A stretch of 64,000 nt of DNA from Pararhodonellum marinum (GTDB lineage: Bacteria > Bacteroidota > Bacteroidia > Cytophagales > Cyclobacteriaceae). Below, in pieces: positions 9,892-17,830 of the stretch. The number at the start of each line of letters is the position of its first letter. Positions within the stretch are counted from its first letter, which is position 1. The DNA is taken from the NCBI RefSeq assembly GCF_015354735.1, contig NZ_JACEFJ010000011.1, positions 62,001 through 126,000 of the forward strand, read 5' to 3'. A program made the translations under genes and the position numbers. Below the pieces are notes generated by a model. It was not told the DNA's origin. It saw nothing but the letters and a program-made list of their open reading frames with translations, and ran no database searches.

Positions 9892-10284
9892 ATTTATGAA
9901 ATGCCATATGTTACCTTGTGCCAAACGTGAAAAATCTTTGCATATTTAATATTTAGCAATAAATCTAGTTTTTTAGTCCATTAAATAATTCAATTTTACA
10001 AACGAACTATCATAAAATTTTCAATCCATTAAATGAAATAATTTGAAATGATTTCGCCCCAGTAAATCCTATTAGATTACTTAAAAAAGTTGTAATCTAT
10101 AAACCTAAACAAAATCTTCCATTCAAAAAATACTAAATCCACGGTATTTTTATATTTATCAAAATAACAAACGATACTCTGGCTTAATAAACCCGCTTAA
10201 CCTGACAAGGTAAGACTCCGAAAAAGTAAATGGTGGAATTGTTCTAAAGGCAAATGATGAGTAGTAGTTGAGGTTAGCAAGCTA
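9892..10284. other. AT-rich intergenic region
   Basis: Leader of the nuclease gene and 3' flank of the GNAT gene. It is very AT-rich as far as about 10180, continuing the composition of the nuclease gene, then returns to normal. No open frame with coding character, no strong hairpin. The change near 10180 may mark one edge of the transferred segment. Confidence 0.5.
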
Positions 10285-10791
10285 TTACTCAAACCTATCG
10301 TGTATTGGTTTCCTTCTTTTCAATTCATAGATGTAACAAGGGGTTTCATCAAATACCCTTTCTTCGACAAATTCAAAACCCAATCGCTGATAAAATCTAT
10401 GTGCTTTGGTATTCGATTTTAAAGGGTCAATTAGAATTCCTTCTACCGCTGGATCTTGAAAGCATCTTTGAATGGCAAGTTCCATCATGGTGGTTCCATA
10501 TCCTTTGTTGAGGTTACTTTCCTCCCCTATCCAAATATCGATAGCTCTCAGGTTTGGCTGCACCTCTCCCCAATAATGCGTTTCCTCCAAAAACGGGTCA
10601 ATGATCTGTAAAAATCCGATGGGCGCTCGATTCAGTTCAGCCACGAGCTGTTCTCTCCAGGGAGGGTTTCGGTTTAGCTCTATTTCCCAGTTCCAATCCT
10701 CATCCGGGTCACAATCAATCACATGTTGTTGCCTGTCCCAATGTTTTACCAATTCAAGGTCATTGATAGTCGCTGGTCTTAATTTTATCAT
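10285..10791 (-). CDS. GNAT-family N-acetyltransferase
   Basis: 168 residues from the chosen ATG (an upstream ATG at 10827 would add 12 residues). IKLRPATINDLELVKHW opens a GNAT fold, and NKGYGTTMMELAI is the acetyl-CoA pyrophosphate-binding motif, followed by SNTKAHRFYQRLGFEFV. The overall pattern, including the DIWIGEE segment, resembles the AAC(6')-like branch, so an aminoglycoside-type or other small amine substrate is possible but unproven. Single-gene unit on the minus strand. Confidence 0.85.
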   Translation of the reverse strand: MIKLRPATINDLELVKHWDRQQHVIDCDPDEDWNWEIELNRNPPWREQLVAELNRAPIGFLQIIDPFLEETHYWGEVQPNLRAIDIWIGEESNLNKGYGTTMMELAIQRCFQDPAVEGILIDPLKSNTKAHRFYQRLGFEFVEERVFDETPCYIYELKRRKPIHDRFE

Positions 10792-10963
10792 AGGAATGGT
10801 TTTATGATTGGACAGCATTTTTCGCATTTATAAACCCGCGGGAAGTTAATAGCCTCACCTTACGTTGCGCATGTAAATTTAATAAAATAGCCAAACCAAT
10901 TTCATTCCCTGAGATGCCCCACTTGCGGGTACCCGCCGTCATTGGGTTGTTGTTTTAGTCCCT

Positions 10964-11338
10964 CTAAATCCACCCCAATTCTTTTACGGTCAGTTCACTT
11001 TCCATGGTTCCTGTATGCAAAGTGGCTTTTGGTTCAAAGAGCAGGTTAAATACAATTTCTCCATTTGTATGGGGTTTGTGTTCGACACCTTTCGGAACAA
11101 TTAGAATTTCTCCTTCCTTAACTTCGACTGTTCTTCCATCCCGGAAGTCCATCAAGAGGGTCCCTTTAAATACCATAAAAAGTTCGTCTTCGTTTTCGTG
11201 ACTATGCCAGACAAAGTCGTCTTTGAGTTTACAAAGTTTCACATATTGTCCATTGAGTTCTCCGATAATGTGGGGTGTCCATTGTTTTTCAAACAATGAG
11301 AACTTCTCCATAATGTTGATAGCCTTGATTTCCTTCAT
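10964..11338 (-). CDS. Cupin-domain protein
   Basis: 124 residues forming one small cupin barrel. The metal-binding pattern is visible as HSHENEDELFMVFKGTLLMD (His, His, Glu) and, 35 residues later, PKGVEHKPHT (second-motif His). Such stand-alone cupins bind small ligands or metal and often act as isomerases or dioxygenases; no reaction can be assigned. It lies just downstream of a decayed antitoxin gene. Confidence 0.85.
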   Translation of the reverse strand: MKEIKAINIMEKFSLFEKQWTPHIIGELNGQYVKLCKLKDDFVWHSHENEDELFMVFKGTLLMDFRDGRTVEVKEGEILIVPKGVEHKPHTNGEIVFNLLFEPKATLHTGTMESELTVKELGWI

Positions 11339-11370
11339 ATTCTTTCATTTAACGCTAAACCCTATAATTC

Positions 11371-11683
11371 CTATACACGATGTTTTGGTGTAGTTTTTTT
11401 ACGCTGACGTTGGTTTTCGTTCGTTTTTCTACCAATAGCTTTAAGCACTTCCATTGTGGTTTTGCTCCGTCTGAAAATGCTTTGTAAAAACTTGGACCCT
11501 TCATTCCATTTTATTCTCCATTGTAGTTATTCCGATGGATTTTGCAATATGTCCGAAGGCTACTACCAAATCAGAACTATCTCCATCTTCGAGCACTATA
11601 TTCAGAGATTCAGCAATCATTTTTTATTTCTGTTCCAAACATTTTTCGGTTTCTCGACATCATTTTTTTGAGTTGTCCGTGTG
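11371..11683 (-). pseudogene. Frameshifted HigA-type antitoxin remnant
   Basis: The minus strand encodes, in at least three frames, the pieces of a DNA-binding addiction-module antidote (the HigA-like TIGR02684 type). They are TTQKNDVEKPKNV (ending near 11630), MIAESLNIVLEDGDSSDLVV followed by AFGHIAKSIGIT (frame 11620-11501, ending in TGA), GMKGPSFYKAFSDGAKPQ (about 11504-11454) and MEVLKAIG (from 11454). Laid end to end these match the family N-terminus, the DPxxLxxALGxIAKAxGM core, the SRPSLYKALSxGAKPQ recognition helix and the final VLKAIG. Frameshifts and a stop break it, so it is not functional. No intact toxin gene lies beside it. Confidence 0.62.
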
Positions 11684-11722
11684 TAATAGGTATGCCCCTT
11701 TTTAATCATTTCCGAAAAGGAA

Positions 11723-12244
11723 CTAGAAGTCTTCTTGACTGACCGGATTTTTTGTTCTTTTAAGATTTTCTTTCGTTCCAAAAAAGATGGTGTCCCAATG
11801 AGCAAATAATAATGCCCAAGCTGAACTTTCGTCTAATACAGTCAAGTCATCACTGCCGGCATAGTAAAATGAATCAAAATGTTCGATTAATATTTTCCAC
11901 GGCACCATCACTCCTACTTCTTTGCTCCAAGAAACCAATACATTTTTATCGACTGGAATACCCCTTTGGTAAAGCCAATTTTTTACTTCTTTTTCATTTC
12001 CTTCTAGAATATACATGTGTTCAACTTTTTGGAAAAGGCTTTTCTTGAATGGTTCATCTGCATGAAGCTCAGTACTTCTAATGTATTGATGTAAAAAGTC
12101 AGCGGCTTCATAACTAAGTGGCTTTATCTGGTCAAGATTTGACGCTGGCAAAATGTCATATTTTTCTTCAGTAAACCGCCATTTTAATTCAAAATCATGC
12201 ATTTCAATTATGGGATTTTGAATGTTTGCAAAGTTGATAGTCAT
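11723..12244 (-). CDS. DUF2947-like hypothetical protein
   Basis: 173 residues from ATG (a TTG lies one codon upstream). The segment VLVSWSKEVGVMVPWKILIE followed by HFDSFYYAGSDDLTV and WALLFAHWDTIFFG resembles the C-terminal half of DUF2947 proteins, which I know mainly from gamma-proteobacterial accessory regions; the match is tentative. Soluble, no signal peptide. It stands alone between an antitoxin remnant and a membrane/barrel gene. Function unknown. Confidence 0.65.
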   Translation of the reverse strand: MTINFANIQNPIIEMHDFELKWRFTEEKYDILPASNLDQIKPLSYEAADFLHQYIRSTELHADEPFKKSLFQKVEHMYILEGNEKEVKNWLYQRGIPVDKNVLVSWSKEVGVMVPWKILIEHFDSFYYAGSDDLTVLDESSAWALLFAHWDTIFFGTKENLKRTKNPVSQEDF

Positions 12245-12418
12245 CAATAAAATGTTTTTAAGAGCTTACCTATAACGCAGAAATAATCTGGTTTCCCACT
12301 AAAGGCTCCAACCTTCACCAATTACTGGAAAATATTTTAAATACCTACTAACTGAAGGAAAAAAAGGCATTTACCCAACTAAGTCCTTTGTTGAACTTTG
12401 ATCTAACACTTTTTTTAT

Positions 12419-13198
12419 TTAGAAACTGATTCCTACCTTCAAATCACCAAGCGGATATATGGATGAACCATTTTCTTCTACACGAGGCCATTGATTGGTA
12501 TTAACAGGCACATAGCCCATTCCCATTTGTCCAATCACATAAAATCCTACTTTCCTGTTTTTGAGGAAATCAAACCTATAACCCAAGAAGGATTGCGAGA
12601 ATACAACGAAAGCATCATAATCATTACCGGTTACAAGGCTATTTCGGATACTGCCTCTACCCAAATTGATTACCTGTTCAAGATGCAAACCCTTCCAAAA
12701 ATATTGTCTTACCGCAACAGATGCCATGAATGCGGAGTACGCTCCGTCTTGGTTAAAGGATTCACTGCCTTTGGCGGCCGAATAAGGCTGTACCAATAGA
12801 CCCAAACCCAATTCGGTCTTGAACTTTTTTTCTACATTTAAGGCATAGGTTACTTTGCCCTGGGAAATCCTAAACAAACCATAGCCAACCGGGCTATACT
12901 CAATCCCCCACCTTTTGCTTGCCACTTCTTTGGTTGTTGTTTCCTGGGCAGTGGCAAAGTGGAAAGAAAATACGGTCAGAAGTGACAAAAGCGTTGTCTT
13001 GCTTTTAAACAACTGTTTGACCAAATGCCCTTTCCAGAGCCATAAGCCTGAAAAAATCAACAGTGGGAGTAATAAAGCTTTTACCAACAATTGAATGGAA
13101 GCAAGTTCACCAATGGGTGAATACACATAGGCTGCCAAAAACCCACCTATGATTAGGTGTAGGAACGTAACGGTTTTTCTTTGTTCTCTTGATTTCAT
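12419..13198 (-). CDS. Two-helix membrane segment fused to an outer-membrane-barrel-like domain
   Basis: 259 residues. Two hydrophobic helices (about 11-26 and 36-55) precede a third segment (66-85, ending FHFATAQ) that looks like an ordinary export signal with a cleavage site. The remainder alternates hydrophobic and polar residues and ends in phenylalanine, as outer-membrane beta-barrels do. Such an order is odd: an export signal inside a chain after two membrane helices. No internal ATG or TTG allows a start at residue 60-66, so either the frame is a genuine fusion of a small inner-membrane protein with a barrel or a start codon has been lost. Confidence 0.65.
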   Translation of the reverse strand: MKSREQRKTVTFLHLIIGGFLAAYVYSPIGELASIQLLVKALLLPLLIFSGLWLWKGHLVKQLFKSKTTLLSLLTVFSFHFATAQETTTKEVASKRWGIEYSPVGYGLFRISQGKVTYALNVEKKFKTELGLGLLVQPYSAAKGSESFNQDGAYSAFMASVAVRQYFWKGLHLEQVINLGRGSIRNSLVTGNDYDAFVVFSQSFLGYRFDFLKNRKVGFYVIGQMGMGYVPVNTNQWPRVEENGSSIYPLGDLKVGISF

Positions 13199-13275
13199 AA
13201 CTTATAAATTCAGATGTGAAACTTAATAGAACAAAGGTGAAGATTCCTTTAAGGGATAGCATTCACATAGGTGAA

Positions 13276-13845
13276 CTAATACTTTTTCCCCGAAATTTCT
13301 GCTTTTATCCTACTCAGACTTTGTGGCTTGACGCCCAAATAGGAAGCAACATAATGCTGTGGGATTTTCTGTAACAGGGAGGGGTTCTTTTCCATTAATC
13401 GCAAATAACGGCTTTTCAAACTATCCGTTTGATATTGCTTTAATCTGCTGGCTGCACTTAAATAGGCATTCTCAGCCATAATTCTTCCAATCTTTTCAAA
13501 TTTGGGATATAAATCATATAACATGTAGATATCTTTTTTTTCAAAACAAAAGACGGTTGAGTCTTCCAAAGTTTCAAAAAAGAAAGGGCTCTTTTCATCT
13601 TTAAGGAAACTTTCAAAATCAACTACAAATTCATTTTGAAAAAAGAAAAAGTAAGTAAAATCCTCACCGTCAATCAGCCTGTAAGACCTGACAATCCCAC
13701 TTTCCAGAAAGTACAACCTGTTAAAAACCGATTCGCCCCTAAAGAATACCGTGCTTTTAGGCAATGCCATTTTTTTGGCGACATTTTTCAATGCGTCTAT
13801 CTCTTCTTTGGAGTAGTTGCCTATTTTTAAAAGTAACTCTTCCAA
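13276..13845 (-). CDS. Crp/Fnr-family transcriptional regulator
   Basis: 189 residues. The N-terminal cyclic-nucleotide-binding-like barrel (about 10-120, with FFRGESVFNRLYFLESGIVR) is followed by a short helix and a reduced C-terminal winged helix (LLQKIPQHYVASYLGVKPQS followed by LSRIKAEI), the usual form in Bacteroidota. The start is TTG (13843-13845); the preceding in-frame codons CCA and TGA leave no ATG option except near residue 26. Ligand unknown; the glycine/arginine pattern for cAMP binding is not obvious. It follows a tiny coupled frame (13849-13962). Confidence 0.85.
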   Translation of the reverse strand: MEELLLKIGNYSKEEIDALKNVAKKMALPKSTVFFRGESVFNRLYFLESGIVRSYRLIDGEDFTYFFFFQNEFVVDFESFLKDEKSPFFFETLEDSTVFCFEKKDIYMLYDLYPKFEKIGRIMAENAYLSAASRLKQYQTDSLKSRYLRLMEKNPSLLQKIPQHYVASYLGVKPQSLSRIKAEISGKKY

Positions 13846-13848
13846 TGG

Positions 13849-13962
13849 TCAATTTTTTGAACTTGTTGGCAATTTTAGATTCTTTTCTTCAAAGTTCATC
13901 CCCAAAACGTCTTCTAATTGTAGCGACAGTGTACCGATATTTTTTGTCCACTTGTTGGTCAT
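13849..13962 (-). CDS. Possible 37-residue protein between ydeI-like and crp-like genes
   Basis: The frame starts with ATG at 13962, overlapping the TGA stop of the YdeI-like gene as ATGA, the classic coupling arrangement. It encodes MTNKWTKNIGTLSLQLEDVL and 17 more residues, then TGA. This stop is in the same frame as the TTG start of the Crp/Fnr gene four bases further on. It could be a real coupled micro-protein, or the remains of a longer upstream extension. No family recognised. Confidence 0.3.
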   Translation of the reverse strand: MTNKWTKNIGTLSLQLEDVLGMNFEEKNLKLPTSSKN

Positions 13963-14546
13963 TGTCTATAATGATTTGCTTTGATATTCTTTTCTGCGAG
14001 TGATACGGTTTCTTCTATCCGCTTTCGCCGGGTCTCAGCTTTTTTGGCGTTCATTATCCATTCAAGAATCCCCCTTCTTGATGACCGTGCAAAGTTCTCC
14101 CAATTTTCGAATGCAGGTTTGTTCTTTGAAAAAAGCTCCTGCAAATCATCCGGAATTGTCAAATTATCTACTTCATCCAACGCAGTCCAAGTCCCATTCT
14201 GCTTGGCAATTTCTATCATCTTAGTTCCTGCACTTTCCATAAGTCCTTGCGCGATGAGTTTGTCGACTTTTTGTTTGTTCACTTTACTCCAATTGCTCTT
14301 AGGGTTTCTCTTTGCAAAGAATTGATAGTAGCTGTTTTCGTCCCGTTTGTTGGGTTTGCTGTCTATCCAACCAAAACACAATGCCTCATCCACCGCTTCG
14401 GGGTAATAAACACTCTGTATTTCGCTTTCTTTCCTATAAATGATAAGCCAAACAGATTTTTCTGATTGGTGGTTTTCCTCCAACCATTTTCGCCATTCCA
14501 TTCTGGTCTTGGCGTGAAAAGCCTGAATGCCGTTGTAAATTTCCAT
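13959..14546 (-). CDS. YdeI/OmpD-associated family protein
   Basis: 195 residues from ATG (TTG two codons upstream rejected). The N-terminal block MEWRKWLEENHQSEKSVWLI, then EAVDEALCFGWIDSKPN and FAKRNPKSNWSKVNKQKV are the hallmark of YdeI-like proteins, and the C-terminal helical part (about 120-190, WENFARSSRRGILEWI) is the OmdA-type domain reported in bacteriocin-protection proteins. Soluble. Ends in a 4-bp overlap with the next small frame. Precise function unknown. Confidence 0.88.
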   Translation of the reverse strand: MEIYNGIQAFHAKTRMEWRKWLEENHQSEKSVWLIIYRKESEIQSVYYPEAVDEALCFGWIDSKPNKRDENSYYQFFAKRNPKSNWSKVNKQKVDKLIAQGLMESAGTKMIEIAKQNGTWTALDEVDNLTIPDDLQELFSKNKPAFENWENFARSSRRGILEWIMNAKKAETRRKRIEETVSLAEKNIKANHYRQ

Positions 14547-14864
14547 TACCAACTTAAAATTTCTTCAAAATTAAACTAGTTTTTACAGGTTTCATTTCTC
14601 CAACAATTATCAAACTTGCATAGGTGGCCCAAACAACTGGAATTGCAATTAAGCCTCTCTCCTAATAATAGGTAAAAGTTTACTCGATAAACCTACTCAG
14701 TCATTTCCAATCTCAATATACAAAACACGTGGTATTATTATCCTGCACCATTTGTTTTCAGCTAAATTACAAAGAATTTTTAGCCCAACCCTCACTAAAA
14801 AATAGTTTAAAAAAAGCGGGTGTGATCCCGCTGTTCCATTCACATCAAGTAAATTTTCATGGTT
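14547..14864. other. Intergenic region with terminator at its right end
   Basis: AT-rich spacer upstream of the YdeI-like gene. Apart from the terminator at 14807-14832, serving the hydrolase gene to the right, I see nothing coding or structured. Confidence 0.5.
14807..14832 (-). terminator. Intrinsic terminator of the alpha/beta hydrolase gene
   Basis: On the minus strand AGCGGG, a 6-nt loop and CCCGCT are followed by a run of T residues (A-run at 14807-14814 on the plus strand). It lies 33 bp past the stop codon of the hydrolase gene at 14865-15674. Confidence 0.75.
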
Positions 14865-15674
14865 TTAAACCTCTTTCAAGATTTTTACCAATTCAGTGGG
14901 TTTGGCAAAATAGGGACTGTGTCCACTGTCTATGGTATATACTTGCTTCAAAGTGCCGTTGGCTTGAATCATGCGCTCTTGATTGGCAGTACTCACCCCT
15001 ACATCTTTTGCTGTTTTCACATAATACTTTGGGATGGCGCCAAAGTTAGATTCCGTCAAAGTAACTTTACCCTGAAAAGGAGCCAAAGGTTCCGCCTTAT
15101 GTTTTTCCAGCACCAATTGCTTCACATCATCCGTGCAATCATCTGCAAATACTTTTACCGCAATGTCAGGCTTGATGGTAGAAGCTGAATAATCCGGAAG
15201 AAAAACCAAATTAGGGCCTATTAAACTGCCCGCATCTGTTGCTGAGAGCGTCTCGATATCCTGCCCGTTTGCAGGCAGATAAGCGGATACATACACTAAT
15301 TTTTCAATTTTTGCAGGTATATTTTCTGCCACCTGTGAAATCACCATCCCTCCCATACTGTGCCCGACCAGGATGACCTTGCCTTCCTGTTGGTTTATGA
15401 TGTCGGTCACCACATCCACATAAGTTTCAAGGGTAATGCCGGCTACAGGGGTGTTGTCATCACCATGTGCAGGCAGGTCAAATGTAATTACTTTTGCCTC
15501 TTTACTTTCTAAAGCGGTTTTTACCTGATCCCAGGCAAATTTACCTGCCCATGCGCCGTGTACTAATACGTAGGTTTTCATTGTTTTTGGAGGTTGTTTT
15601 TTTGAATTGAACGCGAAGAAAACAGCGGCTGAGCACAGAAGCATAGCAGCGGCTAAAATTGTTGAGTTTTTCAT
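14865..15674 (-). CDS. Exported alpha/beta hydrolase (EstC/salicylate-esterase-like)
   Basis: 269 residues. An N-terminal hydrophobic signal segment (about 5-22) suggests export. The fold is a short alpha/beta hydrolase: oxyanion motif VLVHGAWAG at 37-45, nucleophile elbow GHSMGG with Ser106, and IDSGHSPYFAKP carrying the catalytic histidine near the C-terminus. This pattern matches the plant-esterase-like EstC group; substrate unknown. Followed by a clear terminator, so it is probably a single-gene unit. Confidence 0.88.
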   Translation of the reverse strand: MKNSTILAAAMLLCSAAVFFAFNSKKQPPKTMKTYVLVHGAWAGKFAWDQVKTALESKEAKVITFDLPAHGDDNTPVAGITLETYVDVVTDIINQQEGKVILVGHSMGGMVISQVAENIPAKIEKLVYVSAYLPANGQDIETLSATDAGSLIGPNLVFLPDYSASTIKPDIAVKVFADDCTDDVKQLVLEKHKAEPLAPFQGKVTLTESNFGAIPKYYVKTAKDVGVSTANQERMIQANGTLKQVYTIDSGHSPYFAKPTELVKILKEV

Positions 15675-15801
15675 ACTGATGTAGATTTTAATTTTTGATA
15701 AACTTGATGTGAAAATGTTTTGGCATAGGTCCTCTTAGATGATTTTTGGATTTTTAATCCGATCTCCATTCCTATGAAATGTCGGTTAGTTGTGCGCCTG
15801 A

Positions 15802-16815
15802 TTAATGGAATATTGAAGTATACCATTCCACTGCCTGATCAACAGTTCTGTCCAGTATTACCGGATCCTCATAATACTGAAAGTGACCGGTTTCGTCTTC
15901 CCATTGCAATTTCTTTTTACTAGCAGGTACTGCTTCAAACTGTCTTTTGGCTACAGCAGGCAGAAAGCTATTGTCACTATGGATCATCAAATAAGGTTTT
16001 TGAAGGTTTTGAGCAGCCGAAAAAGATTCAAACTCCAATAAAGCAGCATCACTCATTTTCGGATAGTTATTAACCCAGATGCCTTTATTGGCCCATTGGA
16101 TATACCAGTCATAAACAAATTTTCCAGGCATCCCAACATCCATCCTTGTTTCGTCAACAGCCGGCACATTTATGACCTCTCCAGTTTCCTGATAAGTTTT
16201 TAAGGCATCCCTGCCTTCTGCAAGGCGCTTATCTAAAGCATCCTCAGTGCCCATCCACTGAATATCTCCTTCGCGATCTCGGTAATGACCTGCTACTGTT
16301 ACCAATCCTTTAAAAATATCTTCTTCCGATACCGCTCTTAACATGGCTGAACTTCCTTGGCAAACAGCAAACCCAACCACTTTTTCTTTATCAACCATGG
16401 GTAGAGAACTTAGATAATGTGCAGCAGCCTTAGCGTCTTCCACCTTAGCAATGGGATCTTCTAATTCTCTTGGCTCTCCTGAGCTTTCTCCACGATAGCG
16501 AGGATCAAAAGCTAAGGCCACCATGCCTTTATTGGCAAACCTTTGTGCGTACTCTGTTGGAGCTTGCTCTTTGGCAAAGGTCATTGGGCCCAAGATAGGT
16601 GCTGCAGGATAGACTTTCCCCTCTTTGTAATCAGTAGGCAGATATAAATCACCTACCAATGTTTCGCCACCACTTGTGAAAGTCACTTTGTTTTTACCAG
16701 CTTTAAATTCTACTTTTCCTGTTATTTTTTCCATCGTATTTTCATTTAGATCTTTATTGTTATCAGAGCATCCCATAATTAGCGTTACTCCAAGAATTAA
16801 TGTTAGAAGTTTCAT
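15802..16815 (-). CDS. Alpha/beta hydrolase lipoprotein with cysteine at the nucleophile elbow
   Basis: 337 residues. Lipobox TLIMGC places the lipidated cysteine at 16. The catalytic domain opens with GDLYLPTDYKEG, has the FDPRYRGESSGEPRE segment, and its nucleophile elbow reads GFAVCQGSSA with Cys152 where serine is usual. This matches the YcjY-like/dienelactone-hydrolase-related group, which often carries G-x-C-x-x-G. MIHSDNSFLP and ETGHFQYYEDP supply the acid and histidine. It is presumably anchored in the envelope. Substrate unknown. Confidence 0.82.
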   Translation of the reverse strand: MKLLTLILGVTLIMGCSDNNKDLNENTMEKITGKVEFKAGKNKVTFTSGGETLVGDLYLPTDYKEGKVYPAAPILGPMTFAKEQAPTEYAQRFANKGMVALAFDPRYRGESSGEPRELEDPIAKVEDAKAAAHYLSSLPMVDKEKVVGFAVCQGSSAMLRAVSEEDIFKGLVTVAGHYRDREGDIQWMGTEDALDKRLAEGRDALKTYQETGEVINVPAVDETRMDVGMPGKFVYDWYIQWANKGIWVNNYPKMSDAALLEFESFSAAQNLQKPYLMIHSDNSFLPAVAKRQFEAVPASKKKLQWEDETGHFQYYEDPVILDRTVDQAVEWYTSIFH

Positions 16816-16974
16816 GATTTATCTTAATTTAAATGTTTATGAAAATGCTTTGAGATAAGATTGCGATAGATTGACCTGTTCCTTTTTGTAGTAAAAGTCC
16901 AGTAGGATTTGTGTATGATCCCCGTAAGACCAAAACCATTGTCAATAAGATGGATCGTTGTGTTTTCAAAATAG

Positions 16975-17679
16975 TCACCATTTGATTTCTGCTTGATCTC
17001 TGAAAAACTTTCCACTTGGCCCGCCATCAGGCAATTGTGCAGCCCACACTATCCCCTCAGCTCCCTGTGCCGGGCTTTTGGGTGCAGATGGTCCTCCCAT
17101 TTCAGTTCGAACCCAGCCTGGACAAACGGCATTGACCAGAATCCCGAAGCCTTTCAGTTCACCTGCCGCTTTAAGGGTAAGCATGTTTAGGGCGGCTTTA
17201 GAAATGCTGTATGCCGGTGTACCGGGAGTGAGGGATGAAAAGGAACCCGCCCCACTCGACACATTGACGATTCGCCCGAAATGGTGCTTTTCCATCAAGG
17301 GGTAAAAGGTCTGTATCATTCTCCAAGGACCCATCAGATTGGTTTCCAACGTAGTGGCAACCTGTATCAAATCTGCATTCAGGGTTGATTGCCAAGTATC
17401 ATAATTGATCGCCGCGTTATTGATCAGTATATCCAATCGTCCAATTTCCCGGGAGACAAACTTCTCCAGAATAGCGATGCTTTTAGGGCTAGTTACATCA
17501 AGGGGATGAAACAGTACTTTTGGAGACAGGCCGTTAAGACTTCTTATTGCTTCATTGCCTTTTACATGGTCACGGCAGGTAAGGATTACCTGATGGTTCT
17601 TTTCTGCCAACTGCCTGCACACCTCCAGTCCTATACCCCGATTGGCTCCTGTTACTAGAGCTACTTGAAATCCATTCAT
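16975..17679 (-). CDS. SDR-family oxidoreductase (carbonyl-reductase-like)
   Basis: 234 residues. TGANRGIG (10-17) binds NAD(P), NNAA at 87-90, serines 141-142 and the YSISK catalytic pair (Tyr157, Lys161) are at classical positions. VNAVCPGWVRTEMGG is the PGxxxT motif. The domain resembles plant-type menthone/carbonyl reductases. It ends without a C-terminal extension. It is the right-most gene of the long co-oriented minus-strand run, with the sigma-54 activator diverging from it. Confidence 0.88.
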   Translation of the reverse strand: MNGFQVALVTGANRGIGLEVCRQLAEKNHQVILTCRDHVKGNEAIRSLNGLSPKVLFHPLDVTSPKSIAILEKFVSREIGRLDILINNAAINYDTWQSTLNADLIQVATTLETNLMGPWRMIQTFYPLMEKHHFGRIVNVSSGAGSFSSLTPGTPAYSISKAALNMLTLKAAGELKGFGILVNAVCPGWVRTEMGGPSAPKSPAQGAEGIVWAAQLPDGGPSGKFFRDQAEIKW

Positions 17680-17785
17680 AGGTCCTCGCTTTTGAACCCT
17701 TTATACTCTAATCGTGCCATTTTTATATCTATTTGATATTCAATAACTTATGTAAAAAATTAACAATTTGATAATCACAACATAC

Positions 17786-17809
17786 TGGGAATTCACAGGA
17801 TGAATCCCA
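17786..17809 (+). promoter_or_regulatory. Inverted repeat in front of the sigma-54 activator gene
   Basis: TGGGAATTC (17786-17794) and GAATCCCA (17802-17809) form an imperfect inverted repeat 21 bp ahead of the activator's ATG. It could be an operator or a 5'-UTR hairpin. No known site assigned. Confidence 0.3.
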
Positions 17810-17830
17810 ATATTTAAGGAAACAAGTTTT

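Noticed and set aside
10927-10938. 12-bp palindrome GCGGGTACCCGC as an operator
   Set aside because: Single copy in the 3' flank between two minus-strand genes, not at a promoter position I can support.
11617-11805. Toxin gene partner for the HigA remnant
   Set aside because: The short frame here overlaps the DUF2947-like gene and does not resemble HigB or RelE toxins.
3444-17679. Integron cassette array
   Set aside because: No integrase gene and no convincing paired attC motifs between genes; only isolated GCGTTA-like bits were seen.
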